DNA of 50,783 nucleotides from assembly GCF_000739635.1 (NCBI RefSeq), contig NZ_BATQ01000011.1, positions 1 to 50,783 on the forward strand, in the 5' to 3' direction. Source of the DNA: Verrucomicrobium sp. BvORR034. GTDB taxonomy: Bacteria > Verrucomicrobiota > Verrucomicrobiia > Verrucomicrobiales > Verrucomicrobiaceae. Of this stretch, positions 16,439 through 24,263 are shown piece after piece (the stretch's first letter is position 1; each line of letters starts with the position of its first letter). The notes beneath the pieces are model-generated. The model ran no database searches and was not told where the DNA came from. It saw only the letters and a program-made list of their open reading frames with translations. The translations under genes and the position numbers were made by a program.

Positions 16439-17449
16439 ATGAGCGGACTGCCCTATCTCTCCATCTGGATCGCCCTCCTGACGGCCGTCGTGGCTGGCTT
16501 GGCGGTGTGGGGTTTTCGCATCTGGCGCAAACGCCAGGCGGACGCTGTCAGCCATCGGCGTGAGCAGTTCTCAGACGCGTGGCTCCAGGAGTTGCTCCCG
16601 GTGCTGGAGGGTCAAAGCCAGATCTCTGCGCTGCCTCTTCCCGGCACGGCGGAGGAGATGAGCGAGGCTCTGCATTTGATCCTCGAACTCCTGGAACGCG
16701 TGCGTGGCCAATATCGCGACCGGCTTCGTCTGGTGTTGGACCACATCGGCGCGGAGGCCACGGCCTTGCGCGATCTGGTGTCTGGCTCGCCCGAGACCAA
16801 GATTTCCTCATGCCGTCTGCTGGCGTTGACCCAGGCGGATTCCAATGTGGACCTCCAGCTCTCCCGGGCGCTGTACGATGCCGACTGGAAGGTGCGTCTG
16901 GAGGCTGCCTACGCGCTTTCTGTCCGCCAGCCACTGGGCCTCACTTTGGAGTCCTTGCTATCACCTTTGCGGGCGACACCTGCCTTTGACATGGAACTGG
17001 CGCAAAAGGTGGTCAAGCAGTTCGCACCGTTGCCCGGCCGTGGCGATGAGCTGGCGAGGGCGCTCATGGGTTCAAGGAATCCGCAGGAACGGGTGGTCTT
17101 GCTGGCGGGAATCGCGGATGCAGATGACCTGATGCTGGGGGATGTGGTGGCCTGGCAGCTCTCAGACTATTCTTCAGCGGTGCGACTGGAGGCCATCCGA
17201 ACCCTGGAGCGCATGGCAGATCCCGTGCAGATCATGAAGGTGACGTCTCTGACGGCTGATCCTGAACCGGCAGTGCGACAGGCCGTGGCGGCCTATGCGG
17301 GCTCCATGGGCGGTGGGTCAGCAGCACAACTGGCCCTCCAGGCCCTGGCAAACGACTCCTCCCCAGACGTCAGGCAGGTCGCGGAGGCTGGCCTCCGGCG
17401 TTGGCAGTCGGGTGGGCGCGTGCCTGCGGCGACCGACGCCAGCGCGTGA
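16439..17449 (+). CDS. Membrane-anchored HEAT-repeat protein
   Basis: A 336-residue protein with one N-terminal membrane helix (about 6-28, ending FRIWRKR) and a cytoplasmic body. Residues 115-330 are built of HEAT-like repeats such as ALYDADWKVRLEAAYALS, AVRLEAIRTLERMADP and AVRQAVAAYAGSMGGG. HEAT stacks are protein-binding scaffolds. The partner is unknown, but the next two genes encode a single receiver and a hybrid kinase, so a signalling complex is possible. The receiver follows about 94 bp later behind its own -10 box. Confidence 0.82.
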   Translation: MSGLPYLSIWIALLTAVVAGLAVWGFRIWRKRQADAVSHRREQFSDAWLQELLPVLEGQSQISALPLPGTAEEMSEALHLILELLERVRGQYRDRLRLVLDHIGAEATALRDLVSGSPETKISSCRLLALTQADSNVDLQLSRALYDADWKVRLEAAYALSVRQPLGLTLESLLSPLRATPAFDMELAQKVVKQFAPLPGRGDELARALMGSRNPQERVVLLAGIADADDLMLGDVVAWQLSDYSSAVRLEAIRTLERMADPVQIMKVTSLTADPEPAVRQAVAAYAGSMGGGSAAQLALQALANDSSPDVRQVAEAGLRRWQSGGRVPAATDASA

Positions 17450-17521
17450 GATGGGGTGGAAGGCCACCCCTCGTTTGACGGGGGGGGAGCTGTTTCGGAT
17501 TCGAGGATGCAAGTTTCTTGG

Positions 17522-17527
17522 TATAAT
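17522..17527 (+). promoter_or_regulatory. Possible -10 box of the response-regulator gene
   Basis: A perfect TATAAT lies at 17522-17527 and overlaps the first in-frame ATG (17526). If transcription starts about 7 bp downstream, the usable start codon is the ATG at 17544. The matching -35 region is poor. Confidence 0.4.
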
Positions 17528-17543
17528 GATAACTTCTACTTCA

Positions 17544-17924
17544 ATGACACATCAAGTGCTTCTGGCCGATGACGATCCGCTGCTCCACCGTGTGGTGGGC
17601 TTCAAGGTGGCCCAGCAGCAATGGCAGTTGATCTCTGCCTACAATGGGGCAGAGGCACTGGAGCAGGCGCGGCTCAAGCGTCCGTCCGTAATCATCCTGG
17701 ATGGCATGATGCCGGTCATGGATGGCTTTGAGGCCCTTCGCGAATTGCGTCGTGATCCCCTCACCGCGTCGATCCCGGTCCTGATGCTTTCCGCCCGCAA
17801 TCGTGATGCCGATGTGGTGGGTGCCTTGGATCAGGGCGCAAATGATTATCTGACGAAGCCTTTCAGTCCGGCGGAACTGGTGGCCCGGGTGAGCAGGCTC
17901 ATTCCGGGAGGAGCCGTGGCATGA
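17544..17924 (+). CDS. Single-domain response regulator
   Basis: The protein has 126 residues from the ATG at 17544, or 132 from 17526. It is one CheY-like receiver: the acidic pocket in LLADDDP, the phospho-acceptor Asp53 in VIILDGMMPVMDG, the Ser switch in VLMLSARN, and the conserved Lys in YLTKPFSP. There is no output domain. It lies between a HEAT scaffold and a convergent hybrid kinase that ends 51 bp beyond its stop. It could receive phosphate from that kinase's HPt domain, but convergent orientation means they are not co-transcribed. Confidence 0.93.
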   Translation: MTHQVLLADDDPLLHRVVGFKVAQQQWQLISAYNGAEALEQARLKRPSVIILDGMMPVMDGFEALRELRRDPLTASIPVLMLSARNRDADVVGALDQGANDYLTKPFSPAELVARVSRLIPGGAVA

Positions 17925-17975
17925 GGGAGAGGCACCGTCGTATCGGTGGATGAGTTATTTCCGAGAGTCCGCGCA

Positions 17976-20597
17976 TCATGAGGTCAGGGCCGCAGAGGGG
18001 TAGCCGAGTTCGTGCAACCGGGTGTCGAGCCGGGTGACGGCTTCGCGGAGCTCAGCAAGGATATCAGCCCGGTCGGCTTTCTGAATGGTGTCGAACTCTG
18101 CCCGTTGAAAGAGCATGGACAATTCCGTGAATCCCATGGTGGCCCCGGATCCCCGGCCGAGGTGGGCAGCCTGCTGCCAGGAGGTGTTGGCACCCTCATG
18201 CAGCGCGGTCTCCAGGCGGACGAGCACCTCCATCATCTGCTCTGCGGCCATGCGCACAAGGTCGAGGTCGAGCTCAGGGTCACCCGTCAGGCAGTACTTG
18301 AGCTGGGTCTCATCCACCACCGGAGGCTGGGGGAGGGGCCGGTCGTTGTTTCCGGAACCAGCTTCCGGCATAAAGGTCGCCGGTGTGCCCGGGGCGAGCC
18401 AGGCCGACAGGGCCTGCTGCAAACGGTCCACCTCCACCGGCTTGGGCAGGTAGCCGTCCATGCCTGCCTCAAGGCAGAGCTCTGCATCTCCCGCCATGAC
18501 GTGGGCCGTGACGGCGATGATGGGCACGCGTTTCGTTCCAGTGTTCTTCTCCCACTCGCGAATCTTTCGTGTGGCCTCGAACCCATCCATGATGGGCATC
18601 TGGCAGTCCATCAGGATCACTTCGTGGCCGCCTTCCCTGGCGAGATTCACGGCCTCAGCGCCGTCGGAGCAAAGGGTGACTTTCATCCCCAGGTACTCGA
18701 GCTGATTTTTCAGCACCCGCTGGTTCACTGGATTGTCATCCGCCACCAGGATCCGGGCAGAGGACAGGTCCAGGCGCTCTGCCAGCTTTGCCGGGGAGGG
18801 AACAGGAGCGCCGGAAAGGAAACCATAGAGTTCGGAAGGGCGGAAGGGATACTTCAGCAACCCGGCAACCCCGACCTTCTCGACGAGTTCATCATTTAGC
18901 CCTTCACCATCCGACATGAGGTACACAGGGCACTGCTTCCACCATGATTTCTGACGGAGTACTCGCAGCGTCTCCAGCCAGTTCTCGCCTTGGGGGCTAC
19001 CCACCACTACGGCACACAGTGGAAGCGGCTGGCCGTCTGAATCAACCCCGAAGGAATCCGGCACGTCTTTGGTGCTGGCGGCGATGAGGGGATGCAAACC
19101 CCAGCTGCTCGCATGGGTGCGGACGGACTCTGCCGTCAGCGCCCTGTTTTCCACGATTAACAACGCTCCTGTCGCAAGCTTCTGGGCGGCGTCCGGTTTA
19201 GCCACCCCTTCGAACACCACGGTGAACCAGAACTTTGATCCTTGCGCGGGAGTGCTCTCCACATTCAGGGTGCCGTTCATCCGTTGCACGAGCTCTTGGG
19301 AAACGGCCAGGCCCAGACCGGTGCCGGCCTGACGCCAGCCAGCCCTGCCACTGGCCTGGGCAAACGGCATGAAGAGACGCTGCTGGGCTTCGGTCGTGAT
19401 GCCGGGTCCGGTGTCGCGCACGTCGATGCGAAGGCAGATGCGGTTCTCCGATTCCATCTGACGTCGGCGCATCACGTGAATCGAGACACTGCCAGCGTTC
19501 GTGAACTTTACAGCATTCGAGACAAGGTTTTGCAGCACCTGCCGGAAGTGTTGCCGGTCGCCCATGACCTGCGCAGGCAGATCGGGCTCCAGATGGGAGG
19601 TCAGCTCCAGGCCCTTCTTCGCTGCACGATCTGCATAGTGCGTGAGCACATCCTCCACGATCACCGCAGGTGAGAAGCTCTCGGTGACGAAGCTCATTTC
19701 TCCGGCCTGCAGTTTGGAGAGGTCCAGGATGTCATTGATGATCGCCAGAAGCGTCTTTCCAGAAGTGCGGATGGTTTCCACGCCATCTCGTTGTCGGGCG
19801 GAGAGAGAGGTGTCTCGTAGCAGCAGATCGGCCGCACCCAGTACCCCGTTCATCGGCGTGCGGATCTCGTGACCCACGGAAGCCAGGAAGGCCGAGGTGG
19901 TCTTCACGGAATCCAGTGCTGCATCGCGGGCTTCCGCCAGCCGGGCTTCGTACTGCATGCGGTTGCGATACTCCCGGTACACGATGCCGCCCCCTGCGAG
20001 CACCGCCAGAAGACCGACTACACAGGTGATGCCGGCAATGCGCTGAAACTGGCGACGTTCATCAAGGAACCGGTCGCGACGGGTGTCCAGGAGTTGGAGT
20101 TCTGCTGTCTTGACCTCGGAGAGCAGGCGTTCGAGTTCGAGGGACTTTCTCGCGCTCTTCTCCAACCGGGCGGCAAGGGCCGCGCTGCCGATGGTGTCCG
20201 CACTTTTGGCGTTCTCGTCCAGAAGACTGAGGCGCTCTGCCAGCACCTGGCGGAGGGGTTCCATCTTTGAAGCCTGGACCGGATTGTCCTTCACCAGGCG
20301 GGCCAGTGTTTCCAGGGCCTTGGGGGCATCATGGCGGTGCAACTGGTAGTCTTTGGAGAAAGCTTCACTCTGGGTGAGCATGAAGGCGCGTTGCTCGCTC
20401 TCGGCTTCGCGTGCCAGATAGCGGACTGCATCCACCTGGCTGAGCACATCGTGGGTGTGTTCCACCAGGATGTAGCTGGCCACTTCCTGTCTGGCCTGGT
20501 ACACAAGCACCCCGCCGAGCAGGAGAGGCACGGACACTACGATCAAAATGCCTGTTGCCAAAACAAGCCAAATCCAGGCGCTGACGCGATAGCTCAC
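17976..20597 (-). CDS. Hybrid sensor histidine kinase with CHASE3-like sensor, two receivers and HPt
   Basis: An 873-residue membrane kinase. Two membrane helices (about 9-33 and 188-207) flank a helical periplasmic CHASE3-like domain. HisKA has the phospho-acceptor His243 in GHEIRTPMNG, and HATPase_c carries NAVKF, DTGPG and GTGLGLAV. Two receivers follow. The first (about 476-595) is degenerate: the acceptor position reads VVVGSP near 531-535, with no Asp. The second (about 614-735) is intact, with Asp664 in ILMDCQMPIMDG and Lys in YLPKP. A C-terminal HPt domain has His812 in AAHLGRGSGATMG. Phosphate should flow His243 to Asp664 to His812, with the first receiver structural. Confidence 0.93.
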   Translation of the reverse strand: MSYRVSAWIWLVLATGILIVVSVPLLLGGVLVYQARQEVASYILVEHTHDVLSQVDAVRYLAREAESEQRAFMLTQSEAFSKDYQLHRHDAPKALETLARLVKDNPVQASKMEPLRQVLAERLSLLDENAKSADTIGSAALAARLEKSARKSLELERLLSEVKTAELQLLDTRRDRFLDERRQFQRIAGITCVVGLLAVLAGGGIVYREYRNRMQYEARLAEARDAALDSVKTTSAFLASVGHEIRTPMNGVLGAADLLLRDTSLSARQRDGVETIRTSGKTLLAIINDILDLSKLQAGEMSFVTESFSPAVIVEDVLTHYADRAAKKGLELTSHLEPDLPAQVMGDRQHFRQVLQNLVSNAVKFTNAGSVSIHVMRRRQMESENRICLRIDVRDTGPGITTEAQQRLFMPFAQASGRAGWRQAGTGLGLAVSQELVQRMNGTLNVESTPAQGSKFWFTVVFEGVAKPDAAQKLATGALLIVENRALTAESVRTHASSWGLHPLIAASTKDVPDSFGVDSDGQPLPLCAVVVGSPQGENWLETLRVLRQKSWWKQCPVYLMSDGEGLNDELVEKVGVAGLLKYPFRPSELYGFLSGAPVPSPAKLAERLDLSSARILVADDNPVNQRVLKNQLEYLGMKVTLCSDGAEAVNLAREGGHEVILMDCQMPIMDGFEATRKIREWEKNTGTKRVPIIAVTAHVMAGDAELCLEAGMDGYLPKPVEVDRLQQALSAWLAPGTPATFMPEAGSGNNDRPLPQPPVVDETQLKYCLTGDPELDLDLVRMAAEQMMEVLVRLETALHEGANTSWQQAAHLGRGSGATMGFTELSMLFQRAEFDTIQKADRADILAELREAVTRLDTRLHELGYPSAALTS

Positions 20598-20761
20598 CGG
20601 GCAAATCTACCCGGACGCCGGGATCGTTTCCAGTCAATTCCCCGCAGGATCAGCATGATACGCAGGAATCCGTGCCGGGTGTTGGGGAGGGATGATCTCC
20701 TATCGCCTGGCATAAATCTTTTGGATTGTAAAACCACCAAACTTTTTGCGTTATTGAATCA

Positions 20762-21331
20762 ATGAAAACCACCCTTCCCCTGAGTCGCCTGTCTTTCGTT
20801 GGACTGGCTGTGATGATGATGGCCGCGTTTGCCAGCTCGTGTTTCGCCCAGCAACCGGACCGCAAACTGGATCTCTTGAAGAACGGATCGTTTGAAAAGG
20901 GTCTGGAGGGATGGCAAACCACCAGCCACCGCAAGAACGGCAAGATAGAGATCGACAAGGCGGAGCTCTACAAAGGGTTGCCGACGCTCAAGATCGACAA
21001 CCTCGGTGCAGATGATTCCCTGGTGATGCAGAAGGTGACCGTGAAACCTCTCACCCGCTACCGGCTGACGGGCTTCGTGAAGACCAAGGACATCAAACCC
21101 GGCGATAAAGATGCCACGGTGGGGGCCAACGTGTGCCTGCGTGGTGGGTTCGAGCGCTCTGAGGACATCATGAAAACCCGCACCTGGGGGCGGTTGACGC
21201 TTGAGTTTGAAACCGGTCCCAAGACCGAGGTGGAAGTCGGGCCGCGGTTGGGCTTCTTCTCATCGGCCGTGACCGGCACCGCGTGGTTTGCAGATTTGTC
21301 ACTGGTGGAACTGGGGCCGGCAAGGCGTTAA
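20762..21331 (+). CDS. Exported carbohydrate-binding-like protein
   Basis: A 189-residue protein with a signal peptide (MKTTLPLSRLSFVGLAVMMM onward, likely cleaved after SCFA). The mature part begins with LLKNGSFEKGLEGWQ, the opening typical of CBM4/9-like galactose-binding jelly rolls. It continues with strand pairs such as LTRYRLTGFVKTKDI and TGTAWFADLSLVELG that complete such a fold. There is no catalytic domain, so it may be an extracytoplasmic sugar binder or a structural module. It is a single gene, divergent from the hybrid kinase with about 164 bp between them, and is followed by a repeat-rich gap. Confidence 0.75.
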   Translation: MKTTLPLSRLSFVGLAVMMMAAFASSCFAQQPDRKLDLLKNGSFEKGLEGWQTTSHRKNGKIEIDKAELYKGLPTLKIDNLGADDSLVMQKVTVKPLTRYRLTGFVKTKDIKPGDKDATVGANVCLRGGFERSEDIMKTRTWGRLTLEFETGPKTEVEVGPRLGFFSSAVTGTAWFADLSLVELGPARR

Positions 21332-21703
21332 GGTGGGGATTGGGGACCCGTGATGCAGGCTTCCATGCCCAGGGTGGAGTCGCTTAAGGCTCATCTAACC
21401 CTGTGGCTGTGTTGCAAGTGTGGGCAGATAGGTGCTGCAAGTAAGCCACCCTCCACGGATTGCCCTCGAACCCGGAGGGTTCGAGGAATCCTGTGCCTGT
21501 GCATTCGTGGGTGGGCGGTCGTGTTGAGAGGCATCTGCAGAAGGGCGAGCCCTGTTGCTCGTGCTGTTTCTCACTTCCAAAGGAGCCGCATGCGCCACAG
21601 GGAGCGGATTCATCGTGCTCGTGATCACGCTTTCCGGGTCTGTATTCTCATGAAACACCTGTGAGCGAGTTTGAAAAGCGCGAGGAGTTGGCAACGGCGC
21701 GCC
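21332..21703. other. Repeat-containing intergenic region
   Basis: No gene is supported here. A perfect hairpin CTCGAACCC-GGA-GGGTTCGAG lies at 21465-21485, one of several triloop hairpins in the window. The remainder runs into the dispersed repeat at 21704. Confidence 0.6.
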
Positions 21704-21745
21704 AGCGTCTTGGAGTACGGTGGCTCGACACCGTTTTCTGGCCGC
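21704..21745. repeat. Dispersed repeat, copy 1
   Basis: This 42-bp element matches 22289-22330 at 39 of 42 positions. It contains the hairpin CGGTG-GCTCGA-CACCG (21718-21733) and continues TCTGGCCGC. It lies 60 bp beyond the stop of the acyl-carrier-like gene on the minus strand, the same place the second copy has relative to the pseudogene. Confidence 0.85.
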
Positions 21746-21805
21746 GATCAAGCGTGGTCGTGATGCAGAGTCGAGCGAAGCGGATTCCCCTGTGCGCGCA
21801 GGGCA

Positions 21806-22066
21806 TCAATCCAAGCCCAGGTCTCTCACAAAGTCGGCTTCGATAGTGACTTGGTGCGGGGAGACACCGGTTTGCTCCACGACGATCTCCCTTAGCCTCT
21901 GCAACACTTGCTCATCAGTGGGATTCAGCCCCTTCTCCTGCAATGACCGGACGATGAGATCGCGGAAATTGCCGACGGTAATGATCTTCGACGCATCCTC
22001 ATCGGAGATGACGATGTCGAACTCCTTTTCCACCTCAAGGACAAGCTCAACAGAATCCAGGCCCAT
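21806..22066 (-). CDS. Acyl-carrier-like protein with apparently permuted order
   Basis: From the ATG at 22066 the protein has 86 residues. It begins M-G-L-D-S5-V-E-L-V, the phosphopantetheine attachment motif normally found near the middle of an acyl carrier protein. The following helices ([20 protein letters not shown] and [13 protein letters not shown]) match helices II-IV. After a short linker, residues 56-86 ([17 protein letters not shown] through FVRDLGLD) look like helix I, which normally precedes the Ser. The order is therefore C-half then N-half. A modified Ser5 would carry an acyl group; the partner enzymes are not in this window. A frameshifted duplicate lies upstream at 22388-22644. 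Confidence 0.75.
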   Translation of the reverse strand: MGLDSVELVLEVEKEFDIVISDEDASKIITVGNFRDLIVRSLQEKGLNPTDEQVLQRLREIVVEQTGVSPHQVTIEADFVRDLGLD

Positions 22067-22288
22067 GGGGCATGGAATGCGGCGATCTTGGTGGCCGGTC
22101 AAGTAAACGTTTGGCAACAGATTCACTTTTCGGGCCCAAGGTTGGATGCGATGAGTCAACCCGGCCCTGAAGCCTCCAGTCACGATTCAGTAGACTTTCT
22201 CTAGGTGCATGCAAATCTGAGGTGCAGCGGGAGTGTCCGTGTTTTCGGTACTGACCTTCGCCAGCTCGATGAGTATCTCCGTCGCGTC

Positions 22289-22330
22289 AGCGTCGTGAAG
22301 TACGGTGGCTCGACACCGTCTTCTGGCCGC
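22289..22330. repeat. Dispersed repeat, copy 2
   Basis: The second copy of the 42-bp element at 21704-21745, with three differences. It lies 57 bp past the end of the acyl-carrier pseudogene. The spacer between repeat and gene is also partly conserved (both have GCGAAGCGG), so gene and repeat look duplicated as one unit. The rest of the 321-bp gap 22067-22387 shows nothing else I can name. Confidence 0.85.
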
Positions 22331-22387
22331 AATGCGATGCGGTCATGACGTAACAGTGAAGCGAAGCGGTGGTCTAGAGAAGGGGCG

Positions 22388-22644
22388 TCAATCGACGCCC
22401 AAGTCCCGGATGAAGTCGGCATCAGGTGTCACTTGGTGCGGGGAGACGCCGAGTGGATCCACAATAATGCTCTTTACCTTCAGCCAGACTGGTCCGCGTC
22501 CGTCTGGACGTCTTGGTCCCGCAATGCCCGGAGGATGAGATCTCGGAGATCTCCCGCTGTCGTCGCCGTGGAGGCGTCCTGGTCAGCGATGGTGATGCGG
22601 AACGCTTCCTCCACCGCCATGACGAGCACGGATTCCATGCCCAT
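22388..22644 (-). pseudogene. Frameshifted duplicate of the acyl-carrier-like gene
   Basis: Starting at the ATG at 22644 the frame reads MGMESVLVMAVEEAFRITIA and on to DLRDLILRAL, clearly homologous to the gene at 21806, then stops soon after. In the next frame the homology resumes as VKSIIVDPLGVSPHQV and ends DFIRDLGVD-stop at 22388, exactly where the intact copy ends. One missing base near 22489-22492 (CAGTCTGG where CAGGTCTGG would restore the frame) explains the break. The attachment Ser is preserved. A sequencing error cannot be excluded from one sequence. Confidence 0.8.
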
Positions 22645-22683
22645 GGGTATGGAGTGGTGCAACGGCGACAGGCAGTCAAGGCC

Positions 22684-22799
22684 GATCCGCCGTCCCTCCG
22701 GGACGGGGAGCCTCTATTCACTGCCTCTTCCGGTGGTTCCCGGCTTGATGACAGGCCTTCACCACCGGCTACAGTCCAGCGTCGCGTCCCTTTGGGACG
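22684..22799. repeat. Triloop-hairpin intergenic element
   Basis: Two perfect hairpins, CCGTCCC-TCC-GGGACGG (22690-22706) and CGTCCC-TTT-GGGACG (22785-22799), bracket about 80 bp. The first lies in a 21-bp stretch (22684-22704) that recurs at 31670-31690 with one difference. It sits between the DUF1501 gene and the acyl-carrier pseudogene. Confidence 0.7.
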
Positions 22800-22841
22800 A
22801 GTTTCAAGGTGTAGCGTCCTTCGTGGGTTCAAGGTGCGTTC

Positions 22842-24263
22842 TCAAGCAAACACCTCTTTCACCACGTGGCCAAAGACGTCCGTGAGGCGGAAATCGCGGC
22901 CGGCGTAGCGGTAGGTGAGCTTTTCGTGGTCCATGCCCATGAGGGCAAGGATGGTGGCGTGGAAGTCGTGGATGTGGACCTTGTTCTCCTGCGCGAAGTA
23001 ACCGTAGTCGTCCGTCGCTCCATAGGTGGAGCCGGCTTTCACGCCGCCGCCGGCGAGCCACATGGTGAAGCCTTCAGGGTTGTGGTCGCGGCCATCGGTG
23101 CCCTGGGCGGTGGGGGTGCGGCCGAACTCGCCGCCCCAAATGACGAGGGTGTCCTGTAGGAGGCCGCGGGAACGGAGGTCTTTGAGGAGGCCGGCGATGG
23201 GCTTGTCTACCTCGGCGGCGTTTTTGCTGTGGCCCTTGTAGAGATTCCCGTGCTGGTCCCACTGCACCTCACTGTCGCTGTGGGTGACCTGGACAAAGCG
23301 CACGCCGCGTTCGATGAAACGACGCGCCATGAGGCATTGCCGACCGAAGTTGGAAGTGACGGGGTTGTCCATCCCGTAGAGTTTCTTGGTCACCTCGGTC
23401 TCGTTGTCCACGTCCTGGGCGTCGGGCATGGCCATCTGCATGCGAAACGCGAGTTCGAAGGAATTGATGCGGCCCTCCAGGGCCTGATTGGGGCCGGTCA
23501 GCTCCAGATGTTCATGGTTCATCTGAGCGAGCAGATCGAGCTGCTGACGCTGGAGGCCTGTGCTGAGCTTCGTGTTGCGGATGTGCTTGACCATGGCCTG
23601 GTCTGAAGGCACGGCGGCATTGCCGATGGGCGTGCCCTGGCACCAGGCGGGAAGGAAAGCGGCCCCCCAGTTGTTGACGCCCCCATGGGCCAGCGTGGGA
23701 CAGATCGTGATGAAGGCGGGCAGGTTGTCGTTCTCCGTGCCGAGGCCGTAGGTGATCCAGGAGCCCATGCTGGGACGGACCTGGACATCGCTGCCCGTAT
23801 GCAGCTTGAGCAAGGCTCCGCCGTGAGCGGGGTTGGTGCCGTGCAGGGAGCGGATGACGCAGAGTTCATCCGCGCATTGGGCCACGTGAGGGAACAGTTC
23901 GCTGACGGGCAGTCCGCTCTGGCCGTACTGCTTGAACTTCCAGGGGGACTTCAGGAGCTTGCCTGTTTCCGCGAACTTGACGCGCGGCTGGGCAAAGGGG
24001 TAGGCTTTGCCGTGGTCCCGGTCAAGCAGCGGTTTGGGGTCAAAGGTGTCCACCGCGGAGGGGCCGCCCTTCATGAACAGGAAGATGACCCGCTTGGCCC
24101 GGGCGGCATGGTGTGGCAACTTGGCCGCGAGCGGGCTGAGGGGCGCGGAGGCACCCTGAGTCTGCTGGGCAAGCAGGGAGGCGAGGGCCAAATGGCCAAA
24201 GCCTGCGGCGCTGCGCTGCAGCATGGCCCGGCGGGAGAGGGGGGAGGCAGGAAAGGGGTTCAT
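22842..24263 (-). CDS. DUF1501 domain protein (Tat-exported)
   Basis: A 473-residue protein of the DUF1501 family, abundant in Planctomycetota and Verrucomicrobiota. The N-terminus has a twin-arginine-like signal ([20 protein letters not shown]). The body shows the family blocks [58 protein letters not shown] and [16 protein letters not shown]. It belongs to the sulfatase/alkaline-phosphatase-like fold, but the reaction is unestablished. Its ATG (24263) overlaps the stop of the PSD1 gene (ATGA), so translation is coupled, and it is the last gene of the sigma-factor operon. DUF1501 and PSD1 proteins nearly always occur as neighbours and probably act together on the outside of the cell. Confidence 0.93.
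   Translation of the reverse strand: MNPFPASPLSRRAMLQRSAAGFGHLALASLLAQQTQGASAPLSPLAAKLPHHAARAKRVIFLFMKGGPSAVDTFDPKPLLDRDHGKAYPFAQPRVKFAETGKLLKSPWKFKQYGQSGLPVSELFPHVAQCADELCVIRSLHGTNPAHGGALLKLHTGSDVQVRPSMGSWITYGLGTENDNLPAFITICPTLAHGGVNNWGAAFLPAWCQGTPIGNAAVPSDQAMVKHIRNTKLSTGLQRQQLDLLAQMNHEHLELTGPNQALEGRINSFELAFRMQMAMPDAQDVDNETEVTKKLYGMDNPVTSNFGRQCLMARRFIERGVRFVQVTHSDSEVQWDQHGNLYKGHSKNAAEVDKPIAGLLKDLRSRGLLQDTLVIWGGEFGRTPTAQGTDGRDHNPEGFTMWLAGGGVKAGSTYGATDDYGYFAQENKVHIHDFHATILALMGMDHEKLTYRYAGRDFRLTDVFGHVVKEVFA

Noticed and set aside
22201-22422. Minus-strand open frame across the repeat and the end of the pseudogene
   Set aside because: It is read in the wrong frame of the acyl-carrier remnant and of the dispersed repeat.
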